This document shows, piece by piece, positions 63,873-64,000 of a stretch of 64,000 nucleotides of DNA. The notes under the pieces are model-generated. The model had not been told where the DNA came from. It searched no databases and saw only the letters and a program-made list of their open reading frames with translations. Numbering within the stretch: position 1 is the stretch's first letter; each line of letters opens with the position of its first letter. The translations under genes were made by a program, and so were the position numbers. This DNA comes from CAYYYP01 sp964475985 (GTDB lineage: Bacteria; Bdellovibrionota; UBA1018; CAYHWW01), in contig CAYYYP010000014.1 of the NCBI GenBank assembly GCA_964475985.1, forward strand, positions 7,867 through 71,866. The letters are read 5' to 3'.

Positions 63873-64000
63873 TACGGAGGCGTTCTTATCACTACAGGAC
63901 GCCAAAAGCCTGATATAAATATAATTTATTTATATTTAATGGACTAACTCGAATCGCCGCAAAAATACCGTCACTAAGGAGCATTGCATCAAGAGTAGTG
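63873..64000. other. AT-rich window end
   Basis: Contains an AT-rich palindrome-like run near 63915-63937 and presumably the promoter of the secreted protein. No further gene is visible. Confidence 0.4.

Overview
The window looks like a chromosomal segment from a Gram-negative, flagellated, LPS-making bacterium, most plausibly a member of the Bdellovibrionota (Bdellovibrio-like). This is inferred from the mix of genes: GldA/F/G-like ABC genes, sigma-54, Kdo/LPS export genes, RNase J together with RNase R, compact flagellins, pseudopilin-like surface proteins, an RR protein with a long linker and many secreted proteins of unknown function. No rRNA or other firm taxonomic marker is present, so the assignment is inference. 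There is no CRISPR array, prophage or intact insertion sequence.

Layout. 1-2.9 kb: a GldG-GldF-GldA type ABC operon on the minus strand (GldG cut by the window edge). 3.0-7.1 kb: three pseudopilin-like genes, two of them with unusual C-terminal modules (twin cysteine modules; a dockerin/EF-hand-like calcium loop). 7.1-10.4 kb: an outer-membrane-type protein, an NrnA-like DHH phosphoesterase, a small unknown and a RimK ligase. 10.4-18.7 kb: minus-strand envelope cluster rpoN, lptB, an lptC-lptA-like fusion, kdsC, then kdsA, pyrG, kdsB. CTP synthase supplies the CTP that KdsB uses to activate Kdo, so the grouping makes metabolic sense. A Cys-rich lipoprotein with a good sigma-54 promoter sits inside it.

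18.7-30.7 kb: diguanylate cyclase plus coiled-coil protein, rsmE, a peptide-type binding protein, a lytic transglycosylase, a uridine-kinase-like protein, RNase J and two multi-membrane glycosyltransferases. 30.7-31.6 kb: a tiny zinc-finger-like protein followed by a structured RNA region, a terminator and a 34-bp perfect inverted repeat. 31.6-43 kb: RNA methyltransferase, DUF4143 ATPase, HEAT-repeat secreted protein, an orphan antitoxin-like gene, RNase PH, amidase, nadC, birA, a response regulator, a 6S-like structured RNA with its own promoter, and an epimerase.

43-51.6 kb: a RedB-like thioredoxin-fold protein translationally coupled to a His-rich membrane sensor kinase; then phnC-phnE-phnD flanked by two large membrane proteins of similar architecture. 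51.7-53.8 kb: two flagellins, each with a sigma-28-like promoter. 54-60.5 kb: GNAT, dicarboxylate/glutamate symporter, UbiB-like kinase and RNase R. 60.6-62.6 kb: tRNA-Leu(CAG) followed by a small toxin-antitoxin island (nucleotidyltransferase plus RHH-like protein; RelB/RelE-type pair), both preceded by perfect palindromic operator candidates. The window ends with an unknown secreted protein.
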